Part shown: piece after piece, positions 60,761 through 64,000 of the stretch
Layout of the letters: each line of letters begins with the position of its first letter
Position numbering within the stretch: the first letter of the stretch is position 1
NCBI GenBank assembly: GCA_040757775.1
Contig: JBFLWQ010000009.1
Location: 46,823-110,822, forward strand
Origin: Thermodesulfobacteriota bacterium
GTDB lineage: Bacteria; Desulfobacterota; UBA8473
Length of the DNA: 64,000 bases
Direction: 5' to 3'
Translations under genes and position numbers: made by a program
Notes under the pieces: generated by a model
Database searches by the model: none
Seen by the model: the letters and a program-made list of their open reading frames with translations, nothing else
Told to the model about the DNA's origin: nothing

Positions 60761-63256
60761 ATGGGAGACGATCAAAAAAAGGTCATTGCTAGAGTTGTCA
60801 ATACTGATGTTGATGTAAGCAAAGCAGTAAGAGATATAAGAGGAATTGAGGATATTGTTAAAGAGTCAATCGAGACTACCTGGTCGGAGAATCTGGTTAA
60901 CCAAATGAAGGTGTGGTTAACGCCTTACCCACATGCATATGATATAGCAGAGTGGGACAGATTCCTGCTGGAAAGATTCCCCCCTATTTACACTGCTACC
61001 ATAAAAGAATGCCAGGACTGCTTCCAGGGGCCTTGTAATCTCGGAAAGGGTAAGGGGAGTTGCGGACTCGATCTTGAGACATTTCAGGCAAAGCTCTCTC
61101 TCCAGTCGGCATGTAAGGGTCTCGCAATGCATTTGTCGACCTGTAAGGAACTTCTGGATTACTGCATAAAGGAGTTTGGAAAGGATAAAGAGATAAAGTG
61201 GGGAAACAATATAGTTTACGGTTTAATGAACGTAAATATACTTATCTCTGATTCACCTAAAAACCTTAGAGAAGTGAGAGAGGCTTTAACCTACGCCGAA
61301 GGTCAACTTTCAGAACTTTTAACCGCAGCGAATGTGGGCAGAGAAAGTAATATTACTGATTTGGAATCAAAGGTATTTCATGCCGGTTCCGTTCTCCTCT
61401 TTGTCATGGACATTACTGAATGGCTTAAGTACAATTTCTTTGATTTTGCCTGGGCTCCAGATAAGGAATTGATGGATATACCTGCATTTCCACCACCCAC
61501 TACGGAGGTTGGGCTTGGATCGGTAGATACATCGAAACCTGTCCTGCTATTTATTGGTAATGACTTTTTGCCTGCGTGGATGGCAGTAAAGTATATGAAA
61601 GATAACGGACTGGAAGGTAAGATAGAAGTTACGGGGATCGGTTCAACGGGACATGACATGATTCGTTTTTATGATAAGGCTAAGATACTTACATCTCCCA
61701 CCAGGGCTAATAAGGTCTTGAGACTGGGCATGGGGGATGTAATCGTACTGAGCGATACATGTTGTAAGGTTGATGTATTGGAAGAAGCAATTAAGACAAA
61801 TACCAGAATAATTACAACCAGCTTCAACCATACATATGGTCTGAATGACAGGGCACTTGATTCAGTAGACGAGATAGTGAATGATATTGAAAAAGGGACT
61901 TCTGTTGTTATGATATCAAACCCCAAGAAGGCCGGTGAGGTTGCCGTTAAACTAGTGCAAAAGATGAAAGGTAAAAGAAAGGAAAGCTATCTTTTGACTG
62001 CAGAGGACATAAAAAGGTATGCCTCAAAATGTACAGATTGTGATGCCTGCTTTAGGGCATGCCCAGCCAGTTTAATAAACTGTGAAACCTTAAAAGCAGC
62101 AAAAGAAGGAGACTTTACCAAGTTGGCAGATGTTCACGAGAAGAGTATGTACTGCGGAAAGTGTGAACAAGCCTGTCCAGAGGGCATCCCCCTCATGGAT
62201 ATGTTTTTGTCGGCAAATCCCCAGGCAATCAAAGAAGACTGTTTTAAGATGCGGGCAGGTAGGGGGCCTATCACTAACCTGGAGGTAAGGGATATAGCTA
62301 TAACCATGTTCAGTATGCCCAGTGCTGTGGCTATAATAGGTTGTGGTAACTACCCGGGGGCAGAGAGCGAAGTAGCTGAAATGGCTAAAGAGTTTGTTCA
62401 GTCTAATTATTCTGTGGCAGTTGCAGGGTGTATTGCACAGGATGTTGCCCGATATAAGGATCCTAAGACAGGGAAGTTCCTATTTGAAGCATATCCAGCG
62501 CTATTCAATCCCAGATGTTTGACCAACTGTGGTGGATGTTCGGCACAAAGCCTTGTAGCAACCGCCCCATTCTATAAGCTGGGGTACCTTGCTTTCAGGA
62601 ACCCTTATAAGTCTACTTTGGCACAAGAGGCTGATTTTATATATAGATTTGCGACTGCCGTAGTTATATGGGGACCCGCCACTGATCTTGCTTATACCGT
62701 TGCAGCAGCTCATGCCAGGGCAGGCATTCCGGTTATCGTAGGGCCCAATGGATTGAAGTTCAAAAGATACCTTTTAGGGAATAAATACGATAGGAGCAAG
62801 TGGTGGATGATACATGGTAATACCGAAGAGAAGAAGGAAACCGAACCTACACCAGAGCATTTGCTGATTCCGGTAGAAACCATCGATGAAGCCATTGCCC
62901 TTGTCCCAAAACTCAGCTTCACCCTTCAGGAGATGGAAAATTCCCGCCAGAATAAATTTGATCTCTATCTTAATGCTTACAAAAAGAGATTTGGTGAATG
63001 GCCCGACGATTGGCACCTCTTCGTAAGAAAAGAGACGGAACTACCAATTACAAAGAAGGCCAAGATAATCAGGCTATTGGAAGAGGAGCATGGTTGGGAG
63101 ATTGATAAAAAACGGGGGAAAATCCTTAAGGCTAGGCACAGAGATGGTCGATTGTTGGAGGTAGGGGATTTCCTTGAACAATATGGGTTTAGATCAGGCC
63201 AGTATCTAACAGGGTTGACTAGATTTGTCTACAAACCAAGATCAGATAGAAAATAA
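60761..63256 (+). CDS. cdhA: archaeal-type CO dehydrogenase/acetyl-CoA decarbonylase-synthase alpha subunit homologue
   Basis: 831 residues, the length of methanogen CdhA. B/D-cluster cysteines: ECQDCFQGPCNLGKGKGSCG (C84, C87, C92, C101). Ferredoxin-like inserts: CTDCDACFRACP (C424-C434) and CGKCEQACP (C465-C472). C-terminal C-cluster cysteines: IIGCGNYPG (C528), AGCIAQD (C557), TNCGGCSAQ (C590/C593). C334/C335 lie where another ligand is expected. But IGND (N267) replaces the His-containing IGHN, and GIGST (292-296) replaces the Cys-containing GICCT. A working C-cluster is therefore doubtful. Ribosome site AAGGGAGGT; cdhB follows after 42 bp. Confidence 0.85.
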   Translation: MGDDQKKVIARVVNTDVDVSKAVRDIRGIEDIVKESIETTWSENLVNQMKVWLTPYPHAYDIAEWDRFLLERFPPIYTATIKECQDCFQGPCNLGKGKGSCGLDLETFQAKLSLQSACKGLAMHLSTCKELLDYCIKEFGKDKEIKWGNNIVYGLMNVNILISDSPKNLREVREALTYAEGQLSELLTAANVGRESNITDLESKVFHAGSVLLFVMDITEWLKYNFFDFAWAPDKELMDIPAFPPPTTEVGLGSVDTSKPVLLFIGNDFLPAWMAVKYMKDNGLEGKIEVTGIGSTGHDMIRFYDKAKILTSPTRANKVLRLGMGDVIVLSDTCCKVDVLEEAIKTNTRIITTSFNHTYGLNDRALDSVDEIVNDIEKGTSVVMISNPKKAGEVAVKLVQKMKGKRKESYLLTAEDIKRYASKCTDCDACFRACPASLINCETLKAAKEGDFTKLADVHEKSMYCGKCEQACPEGIPLMDMFLSANPQAIKEDCFKMRAGRGPITNLEVRDIAITMFSMPSAVAIIGCGNYPGAESEVAEMAKEFVQSNYSVAVAGCIAQDVARYKDPKTGKFLFEAYPALFNPRCLTNCGGCSAQSLVATAPFYKLGYLAFRNPYKSTLAQEADFIYRFATAVVIWGPATDLAYTVAAAHARAGIPVIVGPNGLKFKRYLLGNKYDRSKWWMIHGNTEEKKETEPTPEHLLIPVETIDEAIALVPKLSFTLQEMENSRQNKFDLYLNAYKKRFGEWPDDWHLFVRKETELPITKKAKIIRLLEEEHGWEIDKKRGKILKARHRDGRLLEVGDFLEQYGFRSGQYLTGLTRFVYKPRSDRK

Positions 63257-63298
63257 CGTATACATTGGATTGGCTTTAAAAGAAAGGGGAGAAGAGAT

Positions 63299-63769
63299 AT
63301 GATGTTAACACCTAATGAAGCAGCAAAATTTCTGAAAGAAGAGAAGAAAAAGCTTCTAGTGGCGGGGTCAATATGCAATAATCTTGAGGTTGGTGGAAAG
63401 AAACTGCTGGATTATGTGGTAGAGATAGCTAAGTTAACTGATACACCAATAGCTGCTACGGGTAATACTATGTTTCAATTGAAAGATAATAAGGAGATAA
63501 AGGCTAAGAAGATGATGGCTGCTGATCTGGTAAATTTTTTAAGGGTCGAGAAATGGGAGGAGACTATCACTCCAGAGAGACCGGAACTATTGGTATTCTT
63601 CGGTTATTATCCAGATATAGCAAGGATGTTAATCTCTACCATAAAAAACGGGAAAACAATGATATTGGATAACAGATATATGGAAGGTGCTACTTATTCT
63701 TCCCCTGACCTGTCATTCAATGAATGGGCTGATTTTTTGAATAAATTAATTGACAACCTGAAAAATTAG
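63299..63769 (+). CDS. cdhB: CdhB (epsilon) subunit homologue
   Basis: 156 residues. KKKLLVAGSICNNLEVGG, then TPIAATGNTMFQLKDN, WEETITPERPELLVFFGYYPDI and ISTIKNGKTMILDNRYMEGA follow the methanogen epsilon subunit, a Rossmann-like protein that docks on CdhA. The subunit is typical of archaeal-type complexes and usually absent from bacterial CODH/ACS. Two ATGs in tandem (63299, 63302) after AAGGGGAG. Confidence 0.88.
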   Translation: MMLTPNEAAKFLKEEKKKLLVAGSICNNLEVGGKKLLDYVVEIAKLTDTPIAATGNTMFQLKDNKEIKAKKMMAADLVNFLRVEKWEETITPERPELLVFFGYYPDIARMLISTIKNGKTMILDNRYMEGATYSSPDLSFNEWADFLNKLIDNLKN

Positions 63770-63900
63770 ATTATATTAAAATATGTGCTACAGTAAGGAT
63801 GTATGGATATTTAATTCAGGCAGTAACCTGTGGTGAATTATTATAATTATGGCCTGGGTAATTGTAGCCTAGGTAAATACCGTGGAAAAGGAGGTAGGTA

Positions 63901-64000
63901 ATGGTCAAGATACCTGAGGGTAAGATTTATCATATTCCTGAGGATTTAGAGGAGGCGTTGGAGGAGATATCAGACATAGATATCAGTCCTAGGCACATGG
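63901..64000 (+). CDS. start of an unidentified gene, cut by the window
   Basis: ATG at 63901, five bases after AAAAGGAGGT; 33 codons are visible (KIPEGKIYHIPEDLEEALEE, then DISPRHM). It follows cdhB by 131 bp on the same strand. By position a beta or other complex subunit is expected, but the visible part does not match what I recall of CdhC, so I leave it unassigned. Confidence 0.6.
   Translation, partial: MVKIPEGKIYHIPEDLEEALEEISDIDISPRHM

Noticed and set aside
1..64000. tRNA or rRNA genes
   Set aside because: Reading for T-loop GGTTCGAATCC-like strings and conserved rRNA stretches showed none; a tRNAscan run would be decisive.
63901..64000. CdhC (beta subunit) assignment for the last gene
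   Set aside because: Position fits, but the 33 visible residues do not resemble the CdhC N-terminus as I recall it.

Overview
The window is bacterial. It looks like a strict anaerobe that degrades acyl-CoA thioesters, most like a sulfate-reducing or syntrophic member of the Desulfobacterota. This is an inference from gene content: a 2-hydroxyacyl-CoA dehydratase/benzoyl-CoA reductase-type activator, five acyl-CoA dehydrogenases, several crotonases, two HMG-CoA lyase-like enzymes, two Peripla_BP_6 binding proteins and a CO dehydrogenase/acetyl-CoA synthase-type locus. No rRNA, tRNA or CRISPR array was seen.

Layout. 1-1.2 kb: end of an activator ATPase and a PHP protein, closed by a hairpin. 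1.2-10.9 kb (minus strand, one plus-strand diguanylate cyclase embedded): two acyl-CoA dehydrogenases, a TIM-barrel epimerase, an HMG-CoA lyase-like protein, a crotonase, a carboxyltransferase and a true HMG-CoA lyase. This resembles a leucine/isovalerate-type branched acyl-CoA pathway. 11-14.5 kb: two Opp/Dpp permeases, a metallo-beta-lactamase-fold hydrolase and a cyclophilin-like protein. 14.7-17.7 kb: small accessory genes, a VapBC pair, the tail of a zeta-toxin-like kinase, and an OLD-like ATPase. 18.2-23.6 kb: a SPOR-tailed D,D-carboxypeptidase, an Nramp-related transporter with a soluble MgtE-like partner, and an oligopeptide-binding lipoprotein. 24-27.3 kb (plus): thiolase, 3-hydroxyacyl-CoA dehydrogenase, isochorismatase-like and FmdE-like genes. 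27.3-36.8 kb (minus): a second catabolic block (crotonase, three acyl-CoA dehydrogenases, flavoprotein, two binding proteins, MenB/BadI-type crotonase) with a GntR/FCD regulator at its head and a striking 51-bp palindrome beyond that. 37-43 kb: housekeeping and unknown genes (Map, radical SAM, FmdB, FMN-type glutamate synthase with a likely attenuated leader). 43.4-51.2 kb: a defence-like island with an Apea/HEPN-type protein, a complete type III restriction-modification system and a RelBE/ParDE-like pair. 51.2-59.6 kb: secreted MsrBA, DEAD-box helicase, lipoprotein, GAF-ANTAR regulator, divergent polysaccharide deacetylase, CtpA protease and a B12/radical SAM protein. 60-64 kb: a small zinc protein, then archaeal-type cdhA and cdhB homologues and the start of a third gene.

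The most unusual item is the CdhA homologue at 60761-63256. It keeps the iron-sulfur relay cysteines and the C-terminal C-cluster cysteines, but appears to have lost the histidine and one cysteine that ligate the CO-oxidising C-cluster. Other notable items are the GntR-adjacent palindrome, the Nramp/MgtE pair with a magnesium-transporter-like TM6, a hidden zinc-ribbon frame after 4859, several families of MITE- and REP-like elements, and an A4C4 telomere-like tract beside the restriction-modification genes.
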